NCBI RefSeq assembly: GCF_035440685.1 | Contig: NZ_DAORMW010000027.1 | Source of the DNA: Accumulibacter appositus | GTDB taxonomy: Bacteria > Pseudomonadota > Gammaproteobacteria > Burkholderiales > Rhodocyclaceae | Direction: 5' to 3' (one strand) | Length of the DNA: 64,000 nucleotides | Part shown: positions 25,883 through 34,962 of the stretch, piece by piece | Position numbering within the stretch: position 1 is the first letter of the stretch | Layout: each line of letters begins with the position of its first letter | Made by a program: the position numbers and the translations under genes | Notes under the pieces: model-generated | The model's input: the letters and a program-made list of their open reading frames with translations, nothing else | Databases searched by the model: none | What the model was told of the DNA's origin: nothing

Positions 25883-27808
25883 CTAGCGACCCGCGTGACT
25901 GACGTGCGACGCGTCCTGCATCGCCTTGATGACGTTATCCAGGTTGTAGCTCGCCGGAGTCTGCAGCGACGGGAAGCTCCTGTAGGTCTCGAGTTCCTTC
26001 AGCCAAAGCAGTTGCCCAATCGGCAGCAGGTTCCAGTCATAGATGAACGCAGTGCTCGGCGCAGCCAGGGCGCCGCCGTAGCCCATGAGGGTACCATCGA
26101 CCGTCGCGACCGACCTCTCGAAGGGATCACGCTTGAGGTTGTTGACCTGGGTCCAGTGATAGGTCACCGGGTTGCTGAAGGCATCCTGCGCATTGGAAGA
26201 AACCATCGTGTAGTAGAACTTCCAGTTCTTGTAGCGCACCGCCGAAGGTTGTGCCCCGGTGTAGTAGAAGAAGGTGTCGCGTGCCGAATCTGCCTCGCCT
26301 TCCAGGTAGGCCCGCTGGTCCACACCGTCGAGCGTGGTCTTGACGATGCCGGGGTAGGTGCCGGCCTCAATCTGCTTCTTCAGCCCGTCACCCGAAGGCC
26401 CGCCGGCAATATTGACCAAGGTGGGAAGCCAGTCCAGTGACGAGAATATCTGGTCCGGGTTGGTGCCAGCCTTGATGTGCCCTGGCCAACGCACGAGCAT
26501 CGGCGCCCGCATACCGCCTTCCCAGGTGGTGAGTTTGCCGCCCCTGAAAGGCGTGATGCCTCCATCAGGATAGGTGATCCCCTCAGCGCCGTTGTCGGTC
26601 GTAAAGACGATGATGGTCTTGTCGAGTTGGCCCATATCCTCGAGCTTCTTCAGCACGTAGCCGATGTTGTCGTCCATCTGCTTCATGCCGGCTTCGTTGA
26701 TGCCCCAGTCCTTGCCGCCCTTCTCGCCCAGCATGTCCAGATACTTGTCCGAGAGCATGGTGGTGACGTGCATGCGTGCCGGGTTATACCAGACGAAGAA
26801 CGGCTTGCCGGTTTTCTTGGGATCGTTGCGGTCGAGGAAGGCGATGACCTGGGCGGAGATTTCCTCGTCCACGGTCTTCGAGCGTTCCAGCGTCAGCGGC
26901 CCTTGGTCCTTGCAGCTCTGGTTCATTTCGGTGCCATCGGCGGACGTGCAATGCATAACCGGCCGTGGCGGGGTCATGCACAGCCCGTCTCGCGGATCGA
27001 TGGCGCCGGGCGCCTCGGCAAGACCCTTGACCGGCGTATTCTTGCACGGCGGTACGATGCTCTGAGCGGTCGGCGACTTGTTGATGTCCGGGAAGCTGAC
27101 TCCCTGCATGGCATCGAGGTGATACAGGTAGCCCCAGAACTCCTGGAAGCCGTGAGCGGTCGGCAGCGAAGCCGATTTGTCGCCAAGGTGGTTCTTGCCG
27201 AACTCGCCGGTGTTGTAGCCGAGATCCAGCAGGAATTTTGCCAGCGAGGGCGTGCCCGGCAACAGCGAACTCGTGGCACCCGGAAGCTGCGGCATGACCA
27301 TGCCCGCGCGCAAGGGATGCATGCCGGTGAAGAAGGCGGTGCGACCGGCCGTGCAGCTCTGCTCGGCATAATAGGTCATGAATCTCGCACCTTCCTTGCC
27401 GATGCGATCGATATTCGGCGTTTCGCCTACCATCAGGCCCTGATGGTAGGCTCCCACGTTCATGATGCCGATATCGTCGCCCATGATGAACAGGATGTTG
27501 GGCTTGCTGGTGCTGGCGCTGGCGGGCGCGGCCGGAGTCACGGCCGGGGTCGCACTGGGTGTCGTACTCCGAATCGCACTCGGAGTCGCACTCGGAGTCG
27601 CACTGGGAGTCGCACTGGGAGTCGCACTGGGAGTCGCACTGGGAGTCGCACTGGGAGTCGCACTCGGAGTCGCACTCGGAGTCGCGCTGAGTTTCTCGCT
27701 AGCAGTCTCGCCGGAAGTCATGGTGACGGCGAAAGTCAAGCCGGTACAAACCGCCAGTACGGCGGAAAGTGCCAGAAATCGGGATCGGAACCTCGATATA
27801 CGCTTCAT
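25883..27808 (-). CDS. Arylsulfatase, exported, with SATP-repeat linker
   Basis: A 641-residue alkaline-phosphatase-superfamily sulfatase. After a signal anchor (residues about 10-30) comes a low-complexity linker of nine SATP units (41-76), then the catalytic domain. The metal-binding NILFIMGDD has Asp111/Asp112, and the formylglycine motif SCTAGR has Cys152, a Cys-type site that needs a formylglycine-generating enzyme. GEFGKNHLGD, FTTDNGAEG and WEGGMRAPMLVRWPGH follow in the usual order. It hydrolyses sulfate esters outside the cytoplasm. AAGGAG precedes the ATG, and a terminator follows. The gene stands alone, and no maturation enzyme gene is in the window. Confidence 0.92.
   Translation of the reverse strand: MKRISRFRSRFLALSAVLAVCTGLTFAVTMTSGETASEKLSATPSATPSATPSATPSATPSATPSATPSATPSATPSAIRSTTPSATPAVTPAAPASASTSKPNILFIMGDDIGIMNVGAYHQGLMVGETPNIDRIGKEGARFMTYYAEQSCTAGRTAFFTGMHPLRAGMVMPQLPGATSSLLPGTPSLAKFLLDLGYNTGEFGKNHLGDKSASLPTAHGFQEFWGYLYHLDAMQGVSFPDINKSPTAQSIVPPCKNTPVKGLAEAPGAIDPRDGLCMTPPRPVMHCTSADGTEMNQSCKDQGPLTLERSKTVDEEISAQVIAFLDRNDPKKTGKPFFVWYNPARMHVTTMLSDKYLDMLGEKGGKDWGINEAGMKQMDDNIGYVLKKLEDMGQLDKTIIVFTTDNGAEGITYPDGGITPFRGGKLTTWEGGMRAPMLVRWPGHIKAGTNPDQIFSSLDWLPTLVNIAGGPSGDGLKKQIEAGTYPGIVKTTLDGVDQRAYLEGEADSARDTFFYYTGAQPSAVRYKNWKFYYTMVSSNAQDAFSNPVTYHWTQVNNLKRDPFERSVATVDGTLMGYGGALAAPSTAFIYDWNLLPIGQLLWLKELETYRSFPSLQTPASYNLDNVIKAMQDASHVSHAGR
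27575..27682. repeat. 12-bp tandem repeat (nine units) inside the arylsulfatase gene
   Basis: Nine consecutive 12-base units CGCACT(C/G)GGAGT differ only at one base (two C-type, five G-type, two C-type). Diverged units lie at both ends. Each unit encodes S-A-T-P, so gain or loss of units keeps the frame. Confidence 0.95.
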
Positions 27809-28122
27809 ATTTTTTCTCCTTTTTCGTCTTGCTTTTCAGAATGATTGTTGCGGGCCGTGGCAGCAAGCACCAGGGCCGGGAAGGGCGATCAGCAGCCGAC
27901 TTCAGGCGTGCGCTGCGTTCTCTCCAGCCGAAGTTCCGGCACCGTCTCCAAGATCAAGGAATGGCCCGAAAAACCCACGAGATTCGACACCTATGTAGCC
28001 TTTTAAGGCAAAACGGCGCGCGTGGCAAATCACTGAATCGGCGAAGCATCACCGGCTGGACCGCCGCCCGCCGCAGGCGAGGCGACGTGTCGCCCCTGTC
28101 GACCGGCAGGGGGCGAGCACTG
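27809..28122. other. Intergenic region, no gene seen
   Basis: This is the 314-base upstream region of the arylsulfatase gene and the downstream region of the DUF1269 gene. It must hold the sulfatase promoter, but I cannot point to a clear -35/-10 pair, hairpin or small ORF. Confidence 0.5.
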
Positions 28123-28620
28123 TCAACTGCCGGCCGGCGCGGCCTTTAGCGCCGCCTGCAGCTTCGCTTCGTCCTGATGTGACAGGGTGGTCTCGAGAAG
28201 CTTGCCGCCGGTGCCCTGCAGGGCGGTCAGCAGCTTTTCGGGACTCGCCTGACGAGCCAGCACGAAGAGTACCGAACTGCCGTTCTTGAAAGTCGCCGCG
28301 AGATCCTTCAGGAACTGCTCGTCGACGCCGGCGCCCGCCAGCGCGCCTCTGATCGCGCCACCGCGGGCATCGCTGGCCATGCCGAGCACCGGGTTCATCA
28401 CCACCGCCCCGACCAGGGTGTTCCAGAAGCCCTTGCGCACCTCGAGCTCGGCGGCCGGTTTATACATCTGCAGCAGGGTCACTTCGTCCTGGTCATCCTT
28501 GACGGCGACAAGAGCTTCCTCGAGATCGATGAGATGGTCCTGCTGCAGTTTGCGCAGCTTGGTACGCACCTCTTCGGCCTTGAATTGATCATCGTAGGCA
28601 ATTACCACGAGCTTGCTCAT
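28123..28620 (-). CDS. DUF1269 family protein
   Basis: The 165-residue product starts MSKLVVIAYDDQFKAEEVRTKL and contains LEEALVAVKDDQDEVTLLQMYKP, then a glycine/alanine-rich segment (FWNTLVGAVVMNPVLGMASDARGGAIRGALAGAG) of moderate hydrophobicity, and KNGSSVLFVLAR, which are the DUF1269 landmarks. The central Gly-rich segment resembles membrane-embedding glycine-zipper regions. Function in the family is unknown. It appears monocistronic; its own upstream region (28621-28897) contains no convincing gene. Confidence 0.85.
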   Translation of the reverse strand: MSKLVVIAYDDQFKAEEVRTKLRKLQQDHLIDLEEALVAVKDDQDEVTLLQMYKPAAELEVRKGFWNTLVGAVVMNPVLGMASDARGGAIRGALAGAGVDEQFLKDLAATFKNGSSVLFVLARQASPEKLLTALQGTGGKLLETTLSHQDEAKLQAALKAAPAGS

Positions 28621-28897
28621 GAAACGTTCTCCTAGCTTGGTTTAGTCACAGTGATCGGAGCCGCTGCTCCGCCGTGATCGCGACGCCATGGCAATCGCTT
28701 GAAATGCGCCGGCACGGGCGCGCCCTCTTCGGCACACAGGATATCATCTGCAGCAGCGCATGCCGCAGGACTTGCGATAGCGGCGTCACATTCCCGCTTC
28801 GCCGGCTGTCCCTTGGGAGCCGACACAAGTCGCCCGACGCAGCTGCCACCGTTGCCTTCCTGGCGGCAAACCGGCAAGCGCGCGGCGTGCTCGCGCC

Positions 28898-29029
28898 TCA
28901 GTCTTTCCCTTCTTCGAAAGGAATCCGGGCCTCTTCCTCGAAGCGCGCCTTGCGCTTGCGACCGAAGACCCAGATCACAATGCCGACAAAGGCGGCAATC
29001 AGGAGCCAGTGATAGACGCTCAGGTCCAT
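28898..29029 (-). CDS. ccoQ: CcoQ/FixQ-like small membrane protein (orphan)
   Basis: A 43-residue ORF starting MDLSVYHWLLIAAFVGIVIW and continuing VFGRKRKARFEEEARIPFEE. One N-terminal membrane helix followed by a basic then acidic cytoplasmic tail is the pattern of CcoQ, the small subunit of cbb3-type cytochrome oxidase that stabilises CcoP and CcoN assembly. GAGGAAAAC lies just upstream of the ATG. The large subunits CcoN, CcoO and CcoP are not nearby, so it is either an extra copy displaced from its operon or a CcoQ-like protein of other use. Confidence 0.7.
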   Translation of the reverse strand: MDLSVYHWLLIAAFVGIVIWVFGRKRKARFEEEARIPFEEGKD

Positions 29030-29181
29030 TTTCGTTTTCCTCGTCAGGCGACCCTGGGCACTCGCCCCGGGGTACAGGGCAAGCTGCCGGCGCTGACGTC
29101 AGCCGCCGCAGCAGCGGTAGAACTCTTGGAAATGCTATATTCCAAATCACCATAGCGCCATGACCCGCAACACACGACTGG

Positions 29182-29760
29182 ATGATTGCCATGAAAACGG
29201 TTCCGTACTTGCTTTTGGGGATTTTCGTCGCGACCAGCGCCGCAGCGCAAACCATCTACGAAACGCAGGGCAAGAACGGCCCCGTCTTCTCCGACCTGCC
29301 GAGTGAAGGCAGGGATTTGCCGAGCCCGGGCGCCACCGAGGTGGAACTGCCGCCGATCAACATCAGCGACGCACCGGCAGCCGTACCCAAGCCGCCCGCA
29401 AAGACCCCGGCAGAGCCGCCTGCTGTCTACTACCAAACACTGGCCATCACCCAGCCGGAAAGCGGCGGCACGATCCACTCGAATACCGGCCAGATCTCGG
29501 TTCAGCTCGCAATCGAACCCGCACTACGGGCCGAACAAGGCGACGCCATCGTCGTCAGCCTGGATGGTGCCGCGCTACCCAGCACCTACCCGACCGCGCA
29601 GTTTGAACTCAGCGCCTCGGAATGGCAGGCGGCCGCCAAGGACGACGTCCAGCATCAACTCCAGGTGTCGATAATGGACCGCTCGGGCAAGCTGCTGCTC
29701 ACGTCCGAGCCGCAGAGCTTCTACGTACACCGTGCGACGCAGAGCCACCGCGGGAGATAG
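29182..29760 (+). CDS. DUF4124-type exported protein
   Basis: A 192-residue protein with a signal peptide (MKTVPYLLLGIFVATSAAAQ) whose mature start TIYETQGKNGPVFSDLPSEG matches the DUF4124 beginning of many small betaproteobacterial envelope proteins. A Pro-rich linker (residues about 55-80) leads to a beta-sandwich-like C-terminal half (ITQPESGGTIHSNTGQISVQL). An ATG at 29191 three codons in may be the true start. Function is unknown. It is on the opposite strand to the CcoQ-like gene. Confidence 0.75.
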   Translation: MIAMKTVPYLLLGIFVATSAAAQTIYETQGKNGPVFSDLPSEGRDLPSPGATEVELPPINISDAPAAVPKPPAKTPAEPPAVYYQTLAITQPESGGTIHSNTGQISVQLAIEPALRAEQGDAIVVSLDGAALPSTYPTAQFELSASEWQAAAKDDVQHQLQVSIMDRSGKLLLTSEPQSFYVHRATQSHRGR

Positions 29761-29953
29761 CTTCAGCTGCCGCGGCATTGCTTCCGGCCCGGCCGGCGCA
29801 TGACGCCAATTCGTGATCTCGATATGCCTGCGGCCTTACCAGGCCGGGTTATACTCGCGCCCTCTCGACGCCTTGATCATTGCTCCGCCATCGTCGGAGG
29901 AGCACAGCCGAGAGGCCTTTCCGGAAAACCCGATCGACAAGCGAGCGAGCATT

Positions 29954-30580
29954 ATGGAATCCTTGGCATCCCTATTGAGCACTGGCGACCTCGTCGACCT
30001 GTCGGCCACGGCGGCCACCAGCTTTGCCTTGATTGCCGCCGCCGAAATCGGCGACAAGAGTCAGCTGGTGTGCATGACCCTGGCCTCACGGCATCGACCA
30101 ACGCCGGTGATGCTCGGTGCCCTGGCCGCCTTCGCCTTGCTCAATACCCTGGCGGTCGTCTTCGGGGTGGCGATTGCCAACTGGTTGCCGCCATACCTGG
30201 TCGGCGCGATCGTCGCCCTCCTGTTCGCTATTTTTGGCCTGCACGCCCTGCGTGCCAAGGACGACGGCGACGATGAGGAAGTCGAGGAGAAAAGCGGCCA
30301 TGGCATTTTCTTCACCACCTTCGTCTTGCTGACCGTGGCCGAGTTCGGCGACAAGACGCAACTTGCCGTCGTGGCCCTGAGCAGCACCCAGGTTCCGGCC
30401 GCCGTCTGGCTCGGCGCGACCGCGGCACTGGCCGCGACCTCGGCGTTGGGAATCCTGGCTGGTCGCACCATCCTGCAGAAGATCCCGATCGTGCTGCTGC
30501 ACAGGATCAGCGGCGTTTTCTTCCTGATCCTGGCGCTGCTCGCCGCCTGGCAGGCCTACACGGCGTACAGCGGAAGCTAG
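29954..30580 (+). CDS. TMEM165/GDT1 (UPF0016) family cation transporter
   Basis: The 208-residue membrane protein has two homologous halves, each with the family motif E-x-G-D-K-(T/S): EIGDKS at residues 31-36 and EFGDKT at 130-135, joined by an acidic loop (AKDDGDDEEVEEKSGHG). Six to seven hydrophobic segments are visible. Bacterial members export Mn2+ and eukaryotic members move Ca2+ or Mn2+ in exchange for H+. A TTATACT hexamer about 100 bases upstream may be a -10. I looked for a yybP-ykoY manganese riboswitch in the leader and did not recognise one. Confidence 0.88.
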   Translation: MESLASLLSTGDLVDLSATAATSFALIAAAEIGDKSQLVCMTLASRHRPTPVMLGALAAFALLNTLAVVFGVAIANWLPPYLVGAIVALLFAIFGLHALRAKDDGDDEEVEEKSGHGIFFTTFVLLTVAEFGDKTQLAVVALSSTQVPAAVWLGATAALAATSALGILAGRTILQKIPIVLLHRISGVFFLILALLAAWQAYTAYSGS

Positions 30581-30695
30581 CAGCGACGCTTACCGCAGCG
30601 CACGGGCTTTCATCCAGGCGGCACAGCTGAGCGAGCCGCCGAAGCGTCCGCTACCCGCTCAGCCGGGATTTCCGCTGCATTGTTCAAGACTCTGA

Positions 30696-31559
30696 AGCAC
30701 CAGGGCCAGTTGGTCGGCAAGTGCGCGCACGCGCCTTGGCTGGGATGCCAGCGGAATTGTCGAGGCCGTCGGCCCGGAGGTCACGCTGTTCAAGCCCGGC
30801 GATGAAGTCTATTACGCCGGCGACCTTACCCGCTCGGGTTCCAATGCGCAATTCCAGCTGGTCGATGAGCGCATTGTCGGATTCAAGCCGAAGAGCCTCG
30901 GTTTTGCCGAAGCCGCAGCGCTGCCGCTGACGACGATCACCGCCTATGAGGCTTTCTTCGACCGTCTCGGCATCGATCGCGAGGGTGCCGACAAGGGACA
31001 GTCGGTCCTGATCATCGGCGCTGGGGGGGGTGTTGGCTCGATCGGCATTCAACTTGCCAAGGCGGCCGGGCTGGTCGTCATCGCCACGGCCTCGCGCCCG
31101 GAGACGGAAAGCTGGGTCAAGGAGCTTGGCGCGGATCATGTCGTCAATCACCGCCAAGCGATGGTCGAACAGGTGCGTGCGCTCGGCTTTCAACATGTCG
31201 ATCACATTGCCATCTTCAATGACATGCGCCATTGGGAAACAGCGGTTGAACTGATCCGGCCGCAGGGTGCGATTGTCACCATCGATGACACCGACCTGCC
31301 GATGCCGATGGCTGGCATGAAGATGAAGGCCGCCAGCCTGCACTGGGAGTTCATGTTCGCCCGCGCCATGTTCGCAACGCCGGACATGATCGAGCAGCAC
31401 CAGCTGCTGAACTATGTGGCGAGGGAAATCGACGCAGGGCGCATTCGCACAACGCTCGACAAGGTCCTTAGCCCGATCAACGCCGAAAACATCCGGGCCG
31501 CCCACGCGCTCATCGAAACAGGCCAGGCGAAAGGCAAGATCGTCGTTGAATCCTTCTAA
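30696..31559 (+). pseudogene. 5'-truncated zinc-type quinone oxidoreductase/alcohol dehydrogenase
   Basis: The frame is open from just after a stop at 30693 to 31559 (about 287 codons) and encodes GWDASGIVEAVGPEVTLFKPGDEVYYAG, the NAD(P)H motif GAGGGVGSIGIQLAKAAG, and a full C-terminus ending AKGKIVVESF. This is the zinc-binding-dehydrogenase/quinone-oxidoreductase family. The first roughly 50 residues of the GroES-like domain and any start codon are missing, and no matching sequence is found in the other frames just upstream. It is best read as a gene that lost its 5' end. The next unit downstream is also broken. Confidence 0.8.
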
Positions 31560-31712
31560 CGCTACGGGAGTTTTCTTCCTCCCGACGGCGAGCGGTGCAT
31601 CCAGCCCTGGCCGCCTGGCCGTGACCGCCCTACGCCCTGTTCATCCGGACGCAGGGATGGCATCGGGCTGATGGTGGCTGAGAACTCGCCCGGCCAAGTG
31701 CAGACATACCGC

Positions 31713-32383
31713 TCAGAACATCAGCCGTGCCAACAATAGGCCGCTAGACACGGCGGTAGCGGTGGCCACAAGGCCCGGGATCATGAACGAGTGATTGAGC
31801 ACGTACTTGCCGATCCTGGTCGTCCCTGACAAGTCGAAGTTGATCGCCGCAATCAGGGAACCATAGGTCGGGATGAAGAAATAACCGTTGACCGAAGGAA
31901 ACATCGCGATCAGGAATTGCGGTGGGATTCCGAGCACGATCCCCAGCGGCATCAGCGCCCGGGTCGTCGCCGCCTGGCTATAAAGCAGGACCGATGCGAA
32001 GAAGAGGCCGAAGGCAAAGGTCCACGGCGCGACCTCCGCCAGATGCCCGATCGCCGGCACGATGACCTCCTTGTTGGCGGCAATGAAGCTGTCACCCAGC
32101 CACGCCAGACCGAAAATCCCGATGACCGCCACGACGCCGGCGCGGAGCGTCGCCGTCTTGGGAACTTCGTCGACATTCACCTTTGTCAGCATCAGCATGA
32201 TCGCCGCGACGGACATCATCACCACCTCGATCACGATCGGCATGCCGATGGCGCTCTTGGCACCGGGCAGGTGGCGCAAGTCCGGGAAAAGCCCAGCAAG
32301 ACGACCAGTGCGACACAGTAGCGTGCGCCCATCCAGATCGCCGCGAGGACGACGACGAATTGCAGAAAAATAGCCAGTGTCAC
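31713..32383 (-). pseudogene. dcuA: dcuA-like C4-dicarboxylate transporter, internal deletion plus frameshift
   Basis: From a GTG at 32383 with a GGAG ribosome site, one frame gives LAIFLQFVVVLAAIWMGARY, the Dcu N-terminus, and soon loses homology near 32290. A different frame then continues PDLRHLPGAKSAIGMPIVIE to LNHSFMIPGLV and a stop at 31713, which is the C-terminal half of anaerobic C4-dicarboxylate transporters. About 200 residues between the two are gone, and the frames differ by one base at a CTTTTCC run. It lies just after aspA, the usual partner that makes fumarate from aspartate for aspartate/succinate exchange, so the pair was probably aspA-dcuA. Confidence 0.82.
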
Positions 32384-32533
32384 GACCGTTTCTCCAGATA
32401 GCGACCAGGGAGCGGGCCCCGGTCAGGTTCATTACCGCTCACTCAGGGAGGCTGCCCAGCCTCTCGTGTGCCGAGCAGCCAGCACCCTACGCTTGGCGCC
32501 GTGTCGCTTGAGAAGCGCATCAAGTCGTTCGCC

Positions 32534-33934
32534 CTACTTGCCGAGGTTGCCGCGGATCAGGTTCTCGAACGAGAACAGCTCGTCCCATTTTTCCTGGCTC
32601 AGCAACTTGCGCTCGTCGACCACGATTTGCTGCAGCGATTTGCCGGTTTCGTAGCCTTCGCGCGCGATCTCGGCGCACTGCTTGTAGCCCAGCGGCTGCT
32701 TCAGCAGGGTCACGATGCCCAGCGAATTAAGGACCATATCGCGCGAATGCTCGGCGTTGGCGGTGATTCCGCGAACGCAGTTCACGCGCAGGCTGTTGAC
32801 CGCGCGCTCCATCGTGGCAATCGACGTAAACAGCGCGAAGGTGATCACCGGCTCCATGACGTTGAGTTGCAACTGGCCGGCGGAAGCGGCGAGCGTCACG
32901 GTCAGGTCGAGCCCGATAACCAGAAAATTGGTTTGGTTGACGACCTCCGGAATCACCGGATTGACCTTGCCCGGCATGATTGACGAACCAGGTTGCATCT
33001 GTGGCAGATTGATCTCGTTGAAACCGCAGCGCGGACCCGAGGCGAGCAGGCGGATGTCGTTACAGATCTTGGTCAGCTTCGCCGAGGTGCGCTTGAGGAC
33101 GCCAGACAACTGCACATAGGCACCGGTGTCGGAAGTTGCCTCGACCAGGTCGCCGGCCAGGATCAGCTTGACTCCAGTGAGATCCGACAGGCAGCGGGTG
33201 ACCATTTCCGGGTAGCCCGAGGCAGCGGTCACCGAGGTGCCGATCGCCGTCGCGCCCAGATTGACCTCGTGCAACAGCTGGCGCACATCGGCAAGGCGGT
33301 GCACCTCCTCACCGATGGTCGTTCCCCAGCCGTGGAATTCCTGCCCGAGCGACATTGGAACGGCATCCTGCAGGTGCGTGCGGCCCATTTTCAGAACCCC
33401 TTCGAACTCTTTGCCCTTGGCGTGGAAAGCGTCCTCCAGGCGGCGCAAGGCGTCCATGTAGCTGCTCAGCCGCAGGATTAGTGCCAGCCGAAACGCGGTC
33501 GGATAGACGTCGTTGGTCGATTGCCCGCAGTTGACGTGGTCATTGGGGTTGACGAACTCGTACTCGCCCTTCTGATGGCCGAGGCTTTCCAGTGCCAGGT
33601 TGGCGATTACCTCGTTGGCGTTCATGTTCGTCGAGGTGCCGGCGCCGCCCTGGATGAAGTCGGTCACGAACTGGCCGTCCATGTCGCCGGCGATCAGCCG
33701 ATCACAGGCCCCGATGATCGCATCGGCGATCCTGGCGTCGATGACGCCAAGATTGCGATTGGTCAGCGCCGCCGCTTTCTTGACATAGCCCAAGGCCTTC
33801 ACGAAGAACGGCTCAGCCGACATCGGGATGCCGGTAATGTGGAAGTTCTGCAGGCCGCGCAGGGTCTGCACGCCGTAGTAGGCGTCATCCGGCAGTTCTT
33901 TCTCGCCCAGGAAATCCTTTTCGATTCGTGCCAT
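32534..33934 (-). CDS. aspA: Aspartate ammonia-lyase
   Basis: The 466-residue enzyme has the fumarase/aspartase superfamily signature GSSIMPGKVN at residues 316-325, plus GGAGTSTNMNANEVIANLA (about 96-114) and GRTHLQDAVPM (about 184-194). EKDFLGEKELPDDAYYGVQT at the N-terminus favours aspartase over fumarase. It interconverts aspartate with fumarate and ammonia in the cytoplasm. The start at 33934 follows AAAGGAACC; a longer frame to 34048 has no ribosome site. Downstream is the decayed dcuA-like gene, suggesting that dicarboxylate exchange through Dcu was lost while aspartase was kept. Confidence 0.93.
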   Translation of the reverse strand: MARIEKDFLGEKELPDDAYYGVQTLRGLQNFHITGIPMSAEPFFVKALGYVKKAAALTNRNLGVIDARIADAIIGACDRLIAGDMDGQFVTDFIQGGAGTSTNMNANEVIANLALESLGHQKGEYEFVNPNDHVNCGQSTNDVYPTAFRLALILRLSSYMDALRRLEDAFHAKGKEFEGVLKMGRTHLQDAVPMSLGQEFHGWGTTIGEEVHRLADVRQLLHEVNLGATAIGTSVTAASGYPEMVTRCLSDLTGVKLILAGDLVEATSDTGAYVQLSGVLKRTSAKLTKICNDIRLLASGPRCGFNEINLPQMQPGSSIMPGKVNPVIPEVVNQTNFLVIGLDLTVTLAASAGQLQLNVMEPVITFALFTSIATMERAVNSLRVNCVRGITANAEHSRDMVLNSLGIVTLLKQPLGYKQCAEIAREGYETGKSLQQIVVDERKLLSQEKWDELFSFENLIRGNLGK

Positions 33935-34162
33935 TGCGGTTCCTTTCGCTTGCGTGAGAGGCGACTGCCACAACAGCTTGACAGCCGTGTTGGGAAAAAG
34001 CACTCGGTGTGTGTCAGCGGCTGACTTGCGAGGACACGCCCGCTGCAAGCTTACGCCACATTTCGGCCCTTGATCGCACCACTCACCGGAGCCCGTCCGC
34101 CAGCGCCGTGTTGATTACCTTCGCTGGCTGCTTGCCAGCACTGGAGTATGGCCGCCTGCCAA

Positions 34163-34567
34163 TCAGCGAAACGGGTTCCTGACGACGAGCCGCTGTTCGA
34201 TGACCAATTTGTGCTGCATGTCTTCGGACCAGAGAACCGAACTGCCGGCAAGCCAGGCCGAAGCCACGATCATCGCATCGAAGATCGACAATCGGTAGCG
34301 CTCGGCAAGCTCCAGACCCAATGCGTGCGACTGTTCCGTCAGCGGAAGGACACGCAGGGCTTGCCGGATTGTCTCCAGTATCTCGCGGATCTCGGCAAGC
34401 GACATCCCCAGCTTTCGCGCAGCCACCGAGGCGAACTCGTTGAGAACCTGCACGCTGATCACGCCGCCCGCCTGAATGATCTCCTCGGCTCGCTGCGCTT
34501 TCACTTCGTCGGATGAAAGCAAATACAGCAGCACGTTGGTATCGACGAAGTGCTCAGCTTCGCTCAC
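34163..34567 (-). CDS. vapC: PIN-domain toxin (VapC family)
   Basis: This 134-residue PIN-domain protein starts GTG: VSEAEHFVDTNVLLYLLSS places the first catalytic Asp at residue 9. NEFASVAARKLG carries the conserved Glu, and RLSIFDAMIVASAWLAG carries the second acidic cluster (FDAMI), followed by SEDMQ. These acidic residues bind Mg2+ for cleavage of RNA, commonly tRNA or rRNA. Its start overlaps the antitoxin gene by 14 bases, the normal vapBC arrangement. The module lies between aspA and the RuBisCO gene block. Confidence 0.9.
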   Translation of the reverse strand: MSEAEHFVDTNVLLYLLSSDEVKAQRAEEIIQAGGVISVQVLNEFASVAARKLGMSLAEIREILETIRQALRVLPLTEQSHALGLELAERYRLSIFDAMIVASAWLAGSSVLWSEDMQHKLVIEQRLVVRNPFR

Positions 34568-34787
34568 TGGCTTCGAGCCGGTCGAACTTGAAGTCGGCGG
34601 GCAAGCGGCCCCGGAATTTCCGGAGCCGCGCGAGGAGTTCGGCAACGTCGGCTTTCCTGGCAATCGCGAAAGCCTGCGGACCAGCCACCTCAATCTCGAT
34701 CTCGTCGCCCTCTTTCAAACTCATGGCCTCGACAACGGCAGCGGGAATCCGAACCGCGAGACTCTTGCCCCATTTGCTGACCTGCAT
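34554..34787 (-). CDS. vapB: AbrB/MazE-type antitoxin (VapB)
   Basis: The 77-residue protein opens MQVSKWGKSLAVRIPAAVVE, the swapped-hairpin AbrB/SpoVT DNA-binding fold, followed by LKEGDEIEIEV. The C-terminal 30 residues (LLARLRKFRGRLPADFKF) should wrap the VapC toxin. It binds its own promoter together with the toxin. GAGG precedes the ATG, and an AT-rich segment with TATAGAAT lies about 40 bases upstream on the minus strand. The rest of 34788-34962 holds nothing recognised. Confidence 0.88.
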   Translation of the reverse strand: MQVSKWGKSLAVRIPAAVVEAMSLKEGDEIEIEVAGPQAFAIARKADVAELLARLRKFRGRLPADFKFDRLEASERS

Positions 34788-34962
34788 GACGCACCTCGCT
34801 GAGGAATGCTGTACATTTCGTAATTCTATAGCATGACTTCATTCAAGCGACGCACTTCACCAGCCGTCTTACAAAACTGCAAACTGTTTAAAAGCAACAA
34901 CTTGCTTATTTAAGCGATTGCCTTCCCCCGCGGCTCACTCGCTTCGCCGCGGCACCTCCCCG

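Noticed and set aside
27575..27682. Tandem array considered as a CRISPR
   Set aside because: Units are contiguous without spacers and are translated as SATP in the sulfatase.
28632..28897. Cys-containing frame after the CcoQ-like gene (VCRQEGNGGSCVGRLVS...)
   Set aside because: No credible start codon or ribosome site, mixed codon use and no known family; kept only as a possibility.
29761..29953. Possible yybP-ykoY manganese riboswitch before the GDT1-family gene
   Set aside because: The conserved riboswitch core sequences were not found in the leader.
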